Shown: positions 45,955 to 56,652 of the stretch, piece by piece
How positions within the stretch are numbered: position 1 is the stretch's first letter
Layout of the letters: each line of letters starts with the position of its first letter
Assembly (NCBI GenBank): GCA_940337035.1
Contig: OW679202.1
Coordinates: forward strand, 22,645,224-22,709,223
Source of the DNA: Agriotes lineatus
Taxonomy: Eukaryota > Arthropoda > Insecta > Coleoptera > Elateridae
DNA length: 64,000 nt
Direction of reading: 5' to 3'
Translations under genes and position numbers: made by a program
The notes under the pieces: generated by a model
What the model saw: only the letters and a program-made list of their open reading frames with translations
What the model was told of the DNA's origin: nothing
Databases searched by the model: none

Positions 45955-46700
45955 GTTATTAAGCGACAAAAGATGTTGGAAATGTCTGTCTTCTTCAATA
46001 CCGATTGCAACACGTCTCTTCATGTTATTAAACACTAATTGTAAAATGTGAGGTTATAATCTTCGTACATTCTTCCACGATTGTTTGTCGCAGATCTTCA
46101 CCGGTGTTTCAAAAATACATCGTATTTTTAACAAGGAAAACGGGAAATAATCGAGAGGACTAAGATCACATGATCTTGATGGATAGCGATCGTGTGATAT
46201 CAGTCTTTCAGTATAAATTTGTCGCAAGAATTGCTACGAGTTAGGTGAGGCTGGGCATTGTTCTGCTGAAATTGTTACAGTTCGTTGATTGCAGAATGTA
46301 GTTCTGGTATCTTTCGGCAGTGACAGTTTCTTAAAAAATAAGGTATTGATCAAGCTCCTTCGCGAAAGAGCTACCTAAATACCTAGGGAGTTTCTCTCAT
46401 ATGAAACTGGGATTGTCGGTACGCCACATTATCATCTTGCGAATTGACGTATCTAAACAAATAAAAACATTATTCATCTTAGAAGACCGTCAAACCCAAA
46501 GCATTATCATCCAGATTATCTCGAAACCAGGTACAGTATGCAACTCGTTTATTATAATCTGTGGCAGCAATTTTTGATGAAGTTGTACTTTGTAGGTAAA
46601 CAAATCTACATCTTTCTCATAACTAAGATTAGTTTTCTGCGACCGCCTTCGAAGCGGCAAAGTAGTTTCTTCCTTCATCCCACCCCTTACTTGTTTGATG
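45955..46700 (-). pseudogene. Mariner-type (IS630 superfamily) transposase, degenerate
   Basis: Minus-strand blocks in order: DVDLFTYKVQLHQKLLPQ; in a second frame RVAYCTWFRDNLDDNALG followed by the start of the DE-containing block; an asparagine-rich region with MWRTDNPSF; FQQNNAQPHL (second catalytic block, with N where D is usual); RYPSRSCDLSPLDYFPFSLL (third block, D kept); then MKRRVAIGIEEDRHFQHLL at the C-terminus. Several stops and frameshifts. The enzyme would cut and paste at TA. The order is that of insect mariner-like proteins with a long C-terminal helix. Inverted repeats were not found. Confidence 0.75.
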
Positions 46701-47970
46701 GTATCATGGACCTATACTACCAGTTTGTTCAAAATTGGTAACAGTATACTACAGTTGACGTAGGAAATTATCTTTAATCAATACCACTTGAAGAAAACGT
46801 ACTCTGAACTCGTTTAAACACAAACATGGATCATACATACATCAACTCACCATTTTCTAAATGTTGCTAGTTTCGATAATATAATTGTATCATAGAAATG
46901 ATGTTCTTGAGAAAACATTGTCATGAAAAGCTTAAATAAAAAATAATTATAACACAAATACAAAGTGTGACAGTTGTCAACAATTTTGAAGTAAATATAT
47001 GCAAGCCAATTTTAAAGGCATCAATTTGTTTGTTCATAGTCATAATAGATGAAAATAATTTTTATCATACTTTAGTTGTAGTTAGAGTACTAGATTTGTG
47101 CTAAAGAACGTCTGTCTGTATGTTGGTGGAATGGGTGCGTGAACCTGCGTAATCGTCAAAATTTTAGAAAAATCCATCTAGCCGATTTTTCTAAAATTTT
47201 AACGATTGCTCACGCCATCTGGAAATAAAGTGACCGCTAGAATCGGAAAATCGGACAAAAAGGGGTTTTTAAGGTGAATTGTCAGTGGCGCAGCTACAAG
47301 TTCTCACAAAATTCCAACTGCCCCTCCTGCAAGCACTGTGGCGACATTTCCCAACGATTGTGGACGTTAAGGTTAAATGTTCATCATCATCACTTCAGTT
47401 GAGATCCCATATACAAAAGCGAGGTCACTGTGTAATAAAGATCTTTTAACAGAAACCTTCATTTCCAAAGCTATTCTAATTTCCTGCCCATACGACTTAC
47501 GTGCAGTCAAATGTTTTCCTATCTCCCTCAAAGTTATTTTGGTAGCAGATCGTCCACATTAGAACGATCAAGATAGGTTAACCTCGACTAGATTATGGAA
47601 GATATACAAACAACAATTTGAAAGAACGAAAGATAGCTTACGTAAGCGGGATAGATTAGATTGGTTCCTCAACATTTTATTATATTACGGCAGCGAAGTT
47701 AGGTCAGGTTAGCGGATGCTATTACGGGAGATACCTTTACTATTGTAGATCAACTCCCAAGATAATGGCAATGCTGGCAATTTTTGAAGTAAAAATTATG
47801 CCACAGACTTTTTATTCCATTTCTCCATAAAATAAGTCAGTATGAGATGTATTTGTAAGTATATTAAGCTAAAATATAACTCCAACAATAAACCATGAAA
47901 CTATGTACGTCAAGAGTATAGCGGGGGGGGGGGGGGGGGGGCAGGAATGGGCATGTTCTCAATCTATATA
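46701..47970. other. Unassigned, with one possible hAT end
   Basis: CAGTGGCGCAGCTACAAG at 47284 is hAT-like but has no visible partner. An inverted pair AAATTTTAGAAAAATC/GATTTTTCTAAAATTT lies at 47159-47202. No coding sequence recognised. Confidence 0.35.
47923..47941 (+). repeat. Poly-G tract, 19 bases
   Basis: Uninterrupted run of 19 G. It is unusual against an AT-rich background and could form intermolecular quadruplex structures, or vary in length between reads. Confidence 0.9.
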
Positions 47971-48728
47971 TGCAAGGTGTAACAGCTAAGGTGTGTAAAG
48001 TGTATAAGGACTAACTTAGCTATCAACACCAGTTATTAGTATGTCGGTCCCACTTCAGGTTTTACAGGACATGGTATCAACTTTTAGTTTTCAAATAGCA
48101 TGATATGTTTTATTCAGCTTAACTTTTAGAGAATATTCTATATTCAACGATACTAAATTATTATATCCTTAGATAATATTTTTCGAAAAAAAAACGTTAA
48201 AAACAGGTATTAAAAGATGACTGTGGAATTTTACTTCCACTGTTAATTGACAACGCGAAACAATTGCTTGCATACTTAATATTTTATAATTTTCTGTTCA
48301 AAACTTAATTAACAAAAAAAAGAGAAGTCAACTAAATATTCATTACAAAAATTAAATTACGTACTATTACAAGTATTATGACTTAAATAAAAACAAACTG
48401 CTGGAAAGATATTGACAAAAAAATTATAAATAATTTTAAGAAACTTAAAGAGTGAAAATTTAGATTCTACTGCCCACCCTTCGTAACAGTGTATAATTTT
48501 TTTTTCAAAAAATATTATCTAAAGGTGTAATAATTTAACATGGTTGAATAGAGAAAAACATATCTATAAGATAAGCTAAATGTATCATGCTATTTGAAAA
48601 ACAAAAGTTGATAACATAACAGACATACTGATAACTGGTATTGATAGCTACGCTAGTCCCTATGAACTTCACTAGTATTTTTTAATAATCGAGATGTTCG
48701 CTTGGGACTCCTTAACTGTTACAACATG
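47971..48728. mobile_element. Foldback MITE with GTGTAACAGCTAAGG ends
   Basis: Left end TGCAAGGTGTAACAGCTAAG, right end is the inverse of CATGTTGTAACAGTTAAGGA; TA borders at 47969-47970 and 48729-48730. Arms extend about 200 bases (GCTATCAACACCAGTTATTA, TTTTCAAATAGCATGATA and inverted partners), then TAGATAATATTTTTCGAAAA against its inverse. The centre is unique. Confidence 0.72.
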
Positions 48729-48729
48729 T

Positions 48730-50568
48730 ATTGTAATAAATAGAAAATTAATTCACTACGATTTTATTTCCTCAACCAAATGCATGATGTTTTCAATAAT
48801 TTTTCAGTTAAATATATTTAATAACTCTACTACAAATCCATTTAATGAATTTTCGTGGTAATTCGGATCTACATATAATTACATGATTAGATAATGTATA
48901 TGTTGTAGTAGAAACTTCAGAAAATGTATACACTTCCTAGGTAGCATATACACATACTAATATTAAAATATTCTCAACCAATCAAATGTAAACTTTGACT
49001 AGTAAATGCATATATTTTTGCATTTGATTAAGTAAGTATGCACAAAATAAAACGCTAGAATCTAAACGAATACTTTTACTAGTATAGATGTGTGTACACC
49101 ACATCAAATAATACTAAATTATTAAATAAAGTACTCAAAAATTTGGGATTTGTGAATCACATTATTCCAGGACTACTTATTCCCTATCAACTTGTTAACT
49201 GTACTTGGACAGTTCATAAATATATGAGAGATATGACTTAAAAAAATACGATTATAAAAGATAAGTATGTACACAAATTTGCTTCTAAGAATAAAAATTG
49301 ACTAATTTTGCATCAAGATTAAAGTAACCATGGTAATTTCGTCCGTCAACTATATTCTCATTTTGTTATTATTTATTAAAATCGATTGTTAATTTAGTTG
49401 ATAATTTTACTAATCTGTTGTGGCAAATGTATGCATTGTCTAGTAAGGGTATACATTTACTAGGAATTGTATATATTTTTATATTGAGTTGATACTTTCA
49501 CTGAAATAACTTGCGTTGAAAAATACGTTATCAAGTGGCCTATCAAATAGTAATTTTTGAAAGTCGCGTCGTAACTTATTGTATGACTTGCGTATACACA
49601 CAACCTCACTTCTTACATAAAGACTATGTTCTTCAGTAGTAAAAACCATTTTCCGACAATTAAGTCGCAGTTCAGTTCTGAAACGAACTATTTTACACAG
49701 AATAATGTACACACGAACAAAATAAATAACGCTTCTAAAAGTTAAACGTTATTTGACCGTTGATAACTGACAGCTCAAGTGACCGAACGCCTGGAATTGT
49801 GGGTAGAGCGATGTAATAACCATACAGACAACGCACGTTATTAGGTAAATGTATACACTGACTATAATAGTAAGTGCTTACATACATTTACTTACACTTT
49901 ACACTTTTACTGCAACGTATATCGTATGTACCAAAAAAATCATTCCGGGCAGGCCTTGGAAAGAAAGATAAAAAATCTAGTCATGTCTTAACTTAAGGCT
50001 AGTCATCCACATAGCTTAAATCGTTTTTACAAAATGTTGTTTATAATTTTTATTTGATTGACTTTAAATTTTTTTCTAATATCCCTAACACAATATTACT
50101 TCGAGTACTGACGGCTGTTTTCTCAATTTTCATATAGATTCTTTAAAAAAAAAAACTTGAAGAAACAATTGCTTTAAAAAAAATGGCTCAGTACTGGTTG
50201 TAAATTGTAAATTGATTTTATACGTATTTTTTTATTTTTTGATTCGACGAAAAATAAGGACAAAAACCTGTAAAAACTAGACACATTTTGACGATCGTGG
50301 GAGTTTCCCTTCCGACTTTGAGTAGGTGGAGCTACTCCACGCAGTTTAAAGTTTCCGAGAATCCGTGCCAACCGCTCCCAGCGGTCTGCATCTACAGATG
50401 TAGCAAGAGCAACTTACTTATTTTGTTGTGATACGTCTTGCCTGGATTGTAAATTTTGTTTTTGTAAATAAATCTGTCTGTTGTTAATCGCGCAAATGGA
50501 GCATTCTAGAAAGGACGCCGGGAATGCGTATAGAAAAACTAGCGTTAGACACCGTTTGAAACGGTAGG
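48730..50568. repeat. Stretch with a recurring TACTAGTAAATGTATACA-like motif
   Basis: Forms of the motif appear on either strand at about 48925, 48998, 49070, 49440-49465 and 49848-49900 (for example CTAGTAAATGCATATATT, GTATACATTTACTAGG, TTAGGTAAATGTATACAC). Clusters of such motifs are known from subterminal regions of DNA transposons. I could not define the ends of an element. No gene recognised. Confidence 0.4.
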
Positions 50569-50870
50569 TAGAAAAATCTGGTGTGATACACTCAGAACTT
50601 TCTTTTACAGTGATCTTATAATGATTAGCCAAAAATGTGATTTTTAATTTTTAAGCATTTGTCAAAAATTTTCAAAAATTTACAAATTCTACAGAAACCG
50701 TAGAAACTAGAGCGTTCGTTAAAGAGACAAATTTTCTCTAAAATTTTCAGCTGAATTCAAAAATGTAATAATATACCTATTTATTTAAAATAGGAGTTAA
50801 TAAAAAAAAACCCATTTTAGAGGTATTCAAATGAAAACTCACCTATCTTTATTCAATATACTACATTAAA
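50569..50870 (+). repeat. Dispersed repeat, short copy
   Basis: Starts AAAAATCTGGTGTGATACAC and follows 41727-42030 through GATCTTATAAT, TAAGCATTTGTCAAAA, AGAGACAAATTTTCTCTAA and AAAATAGGAGTTAATAAAAA, then diverges near 50860. It lacks the CAGACAGA tail of the longer copy. Confidence 0.6.
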
Positions 50871-51875
50871 AATATGTAGCGGGTTCTGAATTTAGTCTTG
50901 GTCTTTGTTGATTACAAACTTGCGAAAATGAAAGTTAATTTTATTGGTTTGATTGCAAATCAAGATTTCCGATTCGTTGGAACTGCACTGGACTCAATTT
51001 TAACTCACCAATTTTTTAATACGAACTGCAGTATATAAGGAGTTACACTTGTAAATAAAAATACGCGATTTTTCAAAGTATTTAAAGATCCCCTCGTTTA
51101 ACTTTATACGTTTTCCAGGTAGGTATGACACCATGGAAATTCTCTCAATCGTCGATCTATAAATGATACGAAATTAATTTTAGTATTGTTGTAACTTGAT
51201 TTCTTAACCGTACCCTCATACCTTCTCAATTTTCATTTCCTTTGCTTGATAGTTTCTTTCAGATTCAATTTCGAAATCTTTCGCAATAGACGCTTGTCGA
51301 CGCTGCAGGCCGCTTTTTAGCCATTAGGTTGGGATAACTCTCACTCGCATTGTTAACGTGAAATGTTGTAAAATGCAGACTATTAGAAAGTGTAAAAAAC
51401 AAGAGCGTATCATTATGGTGGTTCCGTCCGTCGGTACGATTTAGTAGCTTTATGCGGTTGAGCGTAGAACCAGATCAAAAGCAACCTACGACGATATTGT
51501 TTTAATGCAGGTTTTTAATTCGAGAACTTTCGTAGTAGCAACTCATTGCGATACAGACAGATAACATTTGGGTTAAGTAACGGTGAATGGACTTCTTATG
51601 ATAGCGCATACCCTGTTCGATTACATTTTCTCCTCGACTTTTCTGCTGGGAATTTGGCCGCCTGCAGAAATCAATATGTTGTCTAATGTAAATACTTTCA
51701 CGGTCTTTTAAATGCGTGCGTTGAACTTCAATGTTTTCATCCACATTTAAAATAGTTGCGTGCCGATGGATCTGTATTGTTAACTTCCAATGTTGCGGAC
51801 TTCCAATAGACAAATAACTATTGCTATTTTCAAAATTCACATTCACAGTGTTGGATCGTTGTAGTTGAATGCAGG
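50871..51875. other. No feature recognised
   Basis: A 114-residue minus frame at 51502-51846 has no known domain. The stretch ends where the Penelope-like element begins. Confidence 0.3.
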
Positions 51876-53512
51876 TTTTTACGGCCGTTGCCCATTGTGG
51901 TAAATTCTTCCGGGTTCTGCCGTGGTCGTCGATTTAAACTTGACGTTTCGCTGCTTATCTTGTCAACTTCTTCAAAAGTTTTCTAAAGATCTTGGTGTCT
52001 TGAAGACATATTTAAGAAGACCAGGAAGCTGAACTAGTTACGGAAAAAGAGGCAACTGCTTGCATCATTGGCGTTCTTGAAACGCTGCCGTAACACACGA
52101 GTCAAACTTAAATTTGTCAAAATTCAACACCATTTACAAACTGCTGCTGCCCAAAGGATCATCGATCGGCCCGAAAGTGCTCTTACTAGGGAAAGAGTAC
52201 GCCATACTTATTACGAACTTCAAGGAACATCTACCGAGCTCTACTATTTACATCTCGAGCTTAGTAAGATTTTAAATGAAAACCTTTGGAACACAGTGGA
52301 TCGTATCAGCTATGCCCACTCAGAACACCACATGAGCAATACGACCCAAAAACATATAAAGAAGTTCGAGAAGCTTCAATCCAGCGTAACACCGGTACAA
52401 ACATTGGATATCAAGAAAACTGTAATTAACTATTCGGACCAATCCCTCTCTGAAGACCCTAAATCGAGTTTGACAAAAGGATTGAATTTTGCTGTCATTC
52501 CATACCTGTCTTATACTAAAGGGTGCGAAACCACCAACGAGGAACATCACCAGAGCGGAAATACAAGCTCTGAAGGAAATCCGCAACAATCTGGACCTTG
52601 CAATTCCACGTGCTGACAAAGGAAACCTTACTGTAGTGATGAACAGATAGGACTACGGGGACAACATCCAATCAGTACTGAACGATAAATAGTACGTAAC
52701 ACTGAAGAAGGACACCACATCGAGGATAGAATTCCAGATTAGAGGAGCTATCAAGAGCTCATTAATACTAAAGTCAGTACATCGACGACTACTGCCTAGG
52801 GCTACTAGCCCGCCCAGACTTTACGGACTTCCGAAGATCCACAAACTAGGAGTTGTAGTTAGGCCAATCGTTACCACTTGCTGATCTCTTGCGTATGAAA
52901 TAGCCAAGTACCTCGCTAACATATTACAACTATACGTAGGCAGAACAGAATCCTACGTGAAGAATTCGGAACATTTCGTGAAAATACTGGCTCAATTGGC
53001 TGTAACGAACCAGGACATGTTGGTCACTCAATGTGGAATCCCTGTTCGCCAACGTACCAGTAAAATATTCAGTAAATCTTATACAACAATGCTTCGTTTC
53101 TCAAGGGCTTCGAGAAAATGTCCCAGAGTTAGTAAGGATGTGCCTCACGACGACCTACTTCCTTTGGGAAGGAACATACTGCGAGCAAAAGGAAGAAGCC
53201 GCTACAGGACCCCGGTATCTCCAGTCATTGCCAACATTAGTGATGCAACCTAAAAAAAAACCGTTCGTTTTTTTTTTAAAAAACCTGTTTTTTTTGTAAA
53301 AAAAACCAAGCGGTCTGGTTTTTTATTTAAATGCGTTTTTTTTCAGAATTAAAGTGTAGTGAATAACAACAAGTAATTTGTTTGGAAAAACAAAAAACAG
53401 ATATTTTTTAATAAAAATAATACATTTCGTAGGTAAAGTGAATTATAGAATTTATAATAACAAAAAAAAAGCAAATATTTCTAAAGAAAAATAGAAACAT
53501 AGCCAAAGTGGA

Positions 53513-54439
53513 TATACAGGGTGTTAGGGAAGTCGACTGAAAAATTTCTAGGGGTGAATCCTTGGCCCAAAATAATGATGATTTAACTCAACTTACCTAT
53601 ATACAAAGTTGCTTAGTTTAGCCGCTAGAGGGCTTTAAAGATGATTACCTTTTTTTAATTTTTTCAAAGAAGTCGAAAAATCGTTGATGGATTTTATTCA
53701 TTTTTTGGCCATGCGTTTTTACCAGTAAACTTAAGCATTTTGTGGCATAAACCCTAATTTCAAAAGTTACAGGGTGTTTAAAAACTTTGTCACAATTAAT
53801 TATCCATCTGATGTTTTTTTATGGATAGCTACTTTGATTTATAAGCTATTTCTCGCTTAAAAAAATTTAGTTGGGTAAACGGTTTAGCCACAAAAAATAT
53901 TTTCTAAATCCCTACAAGGCTGAATCAGTAATTTTAACTTAGCACTAGGCTTTTGTAGAGATTTAGAAAATATTTTTTTGTGGCTAAACCGTTTACCCGA
54001 CTAAAATTTTTTAAGAGAGTGAATAGCTTCTAAATTAGAGTAACTGTCCAGAAAAAAAATTGGTAGTGATTATACAGGGGGTTAAAACATTTAAAAAAGC
54101 TAGTTGCTTTAAATAATTGGGGACCTGCATTCAAAGGAATAATGGGTAATAATGCGGTTGTCTAATGCGTGATGCTCACCACATCACCACGTGTCATGAA
54201 TTTGACACGCGACAGCCGGGTGTGAGAGCGAGAATATGGAAGCTCTCACCTTCCGCCTTGCAGGCCAAGCTCCTTCATGGGGTGTTAGTGCCTCACCATT
54301 ATTATTATTAATAATTTTTAAAGTCTCTAGCGGCTCAACTAAGCAACTTTGTATATAGGTAAGTTGAGTTAAATCATCATATTTTGGGACAAGGATTCAC
54401 CCCTAGAAATTTTTCCGTCGACTTCCCTAAGGCCCTGTA
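53513..54439. mobile_element. Foldback MITE (TACAGGGTGTTAGGG ends) inside the hAT
   Basis: Left end TACAGGGTGTTAGGGAAGTC and right end its imperfect inverse with CCTAAGGCCCTGTA. Arms: TAGGGGTGAATCCTTG, TAACTCAACTTACCTATATA and TAGCCGCTAGAG pair with the right side. An inner hairpin of about 75 bases per arm (TTTAGCCACAAAAAATATTT around 53885) sits at the centre (53870-54010). The right arm is interrupted by a SINE (54136-54312). TA at both ends. Confidence 0.78.
54136..54312 (+). mobile_element. 5'-truncated tRNA-derived SINE with (ATT)n tail
   Basis: CGGTTGTCTAATGCGTGATG followed by CTCACCACATCACC resembles the body of the SINE at 2385-2640 (CAGTCGTCGAAGGCATGACG then CTAACCACATTACC). It ends in ATT repeats at about 54297-54312, a typical SINE tail. 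The tRNA head is missing. It splits the right arm of the foldback, making it the youngest layer here. Confidence 0.6.
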
Positions 54440-55860
54440 GAAATTATAATAATGCAGAAATTACTCTCTAACGGACATGGCTGACTCCTCAACTGACTCG
54501 GAGTCAGTATGCATGCAGTTTACATCGCCCATGTCACTGTCTGATGAATCGCTAACGTAACTTGATTCGTCGATCAGGTCGACAGTTTCAGAGCTGGGTC
54601 CAGCTTAAAGCAACTTCCAATAGGGGTGGGTACCTACCAAAACATGCCGCCAATTACAAAAATGAATAAAAAACAAAAAAAAAAAACAAAAAAAACCGTT
54701 TTTTCTGTTTTTTTCTAGGTTTTTTATTCGATTTAAAAAAAACGCGTTTTTTTACATCACTAGCCAACATATTTACGGAAACCTTTGAAGAAGCAATTCA
54801 GTTCAGGATCTCAAACCTACGTGCTGCTACGTCGACGACACTTTCGTAATATGGCCCTATCGAAAAGCAGTTTTTTAAGTGTTCTCGTCACACGTATACA
54901 ACCATCGAGACAAAATAAGATTGACTGTGGGAACTGTAAAAATGGACGGCTCCCTTTCCTGTTAGTGAAACGAACCGCTAACAATAGATTAAGGCATACC
55001 TACAGTATACCGAAAAAAGACTCACACAGACCGCTATCTAAATGCTTCGTCTCATCATTATTCTCAAAAAAGAGATCATTGATCAAAACTTTTATTCATC
55101 GGGCCAGTAAACCATAAGAACTGAGACATGCGTAAGAATCTTTACGGAGGAATGGCTACAGTCGACGAGATATCAGGCAATCATGTCAAAACACCATAAA
55201 ACCAAAAGAACCTAAACCTATGAATTATGTCCGCCTTCCGTTCATTGCCGCAGTAACCGATAGAACACGAAAGGTGTTAGATACGAAAAACGGGAAAAAG
55301 CATCTAATGTAGAATAAAAGAGCACCAGTGCCACACACTACTGGGAAGCACAAAAATCGGTTATTGCAGAGCTCTTATCAGGACCAGGGGACCACAGAAT
55401 TTTAATATCCTCGTGTTATTCGGGAATCCCTAGAGACCATAAAAAATCCGAACAACTTCAATCACCAAGACGGTCACTACCTTAGTAACACATGGAAGGT
55501 AGCTCTGCAAACCATACACAAGTTTCACGTGAGCAACCAAGTGGAATAACGTCAAGATGTACATAAGCAGTTAACCGTAACGATTCCTTGGTATATTACC
55601 AGGAGCATGAGACACCAACATCAGTCGTTGGAAAACTTCTTAATAAGCTGACAGCATGGGCAGCGAAATGTTAAGTTTAAATCGACGACAACGGCATAAC
55701 CTGGAAGAACCTACTACTATGCATCGTTCTGTTTTGTAATATAAAAGCATATAACAGATTCTAATTGGCAGGTTTTTTAGGGTTATCGAGCGATGGTAAA
55801 ATCTGCCAGGAGTGACGTTAAGGTAATTGCCATTTTCTAAGTTCAGTCACTATATAAATA

Positions 55861-56644
55861 CTGATCATGTTTCCTCTCACATAAGACTAAAAATCTAACT
55901 AAACATCATGACCTACTCTCATCTCTCATACTCTGTAAATGGAGATAAAACATTACCATATGTAGAAAACGTCAAGATTAACGTCCAGAAGATTGAAGCA
56001 GTGATACAGGGTAATGGACGTATTGGAGCTTTTATAAAAAAATTCATCACTATCAGATCGAGTTTTCATAAGATTTCAAAAATGCATTTTTTACAAAACT
56101 GATAATAATAATACTAACTTATATGGTTAAAAGATGTATTATTTATCTCGATGCCGTCCAAAACTATACTTAGGAGAGTAGCAGTTCTGATATTTTACAA
56201 AAATTGGAAGGCATAAGTGACTACCATGTTGATACAACGGTGCTTAAAGCACAACAAGGGAATATCGAACATATCCGGCAGCAGTCACCGATTGTCTTAA
56301 CTGTAAACAAATAATTAATAATACTTGCATATGGTAGGTTAGAAAGATTAAATTCTGGAAGCTCCATCGCTATCGGTAAAACACCTGCACCGCAGCAATT
56401 GCTCATACAAAAATGGCTCGGTCATTTGTTTAGTATTTTAACTATATTCCATGGGTTAAATGGTTTTATCTCTATAGTTGTGACCAACACCTTCACTGCG
56501 AAGCAAAGACTAATAGCAATAGCGTAATACAACACTAATGACACAATAACTATCTGATCTCAAATATTATCAAATTGTATTTTTCAAAAAGTTGTGCGCA
56601 TAATTGAATTTACACACAACAGTACTTAATGACCAAGTGCACAG
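55861..56644. other. No feature recognised
   Basis: AT-rich DNA after the Penelope-like element. The 64-residue plus frame at 55908-56102 starts at a reasonable ATG, but shows no known domain. Confidence 0.3.
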
Positions 56645-56652
56645 GACAGGTA

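Larger units (their letters stand above)
53238..54762. mobile_element. hAT element (TAGTGATG ends) inserted in the Penelope element
   Basis: Left end TAGTGATGCAACC, right end TTTTTTTACATCACTA. The flanking octamers are identical, GCCAACAT at 53230-53237 and 54763-54770, and removal of element plus one octamer rejoins the Penelope frame. Poly-A/T runs with ACCG/CGCG occupy both ends. A minus-strand frame near 54480-54580 gives SDMGDVNCMHTDSESVEESA and a stop, perhaps the tail of the original transposase. Otherwise the inside is the foldback at 53513-54439. Confidence 0.9.
52068..55660 (+). pseudogene. Penelope-like reverse transcriptase, broken
   Basis: First part, 182 open residues: ALTRERVRHTYYELQGTSTE, LNENLWNTVDRISYAHSEHH, KKFEKLQSSVTP and SLTKGLNFAVIPYL, the N-terminal domain of the family. 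Next, ADKGNLTVVMNR then stops; LYGLPKIHKLGVVVRPIV (RT motif); SLANVPV-like and QCFVSQGL blocks. The hAT inserts at the position of SPVIANI/FTETFEEAI, a conserved RT site. After it: CKNGRLPFLLVKRTANNRLR and KRSLIKTFIHRA, the RT end, then IRESLETIKNPNNFNHQDG and YLSNTWKVALQ, the C-terminal extension. The GIY-YIG domain is not visible; that part may be deleted. Many stops and shifts. Confidence 0.85.
51880..55860 (+). mobile_element. Penelope-like retroelement interrupted by a hAT
   Basis: The 5' flank has GGTTCTGCCGTGGTCGTCGA with TTTAAACTTGACGTTTCGCT at about 51913-51953. The 3' part has the inverse, AAGTTTAAATCGACGACAAC at about 55674-55693, followed by GGCATAACCTGG. An inverted terminal arrangement is characteristic of Penelope-like elements. 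Between lie the coding remnants (52068-53237 and 54763-55660), split by the hAT at 53238-54762. The 3' border is approximate (TATAAATACTG near 55855). Confidence 0.78.

Noticed and set aside
51502..51846. 114-residue minus-strand frame as a gene
   Set aside because: No family resemblance and no splice or promoter context; kept as unassigned.
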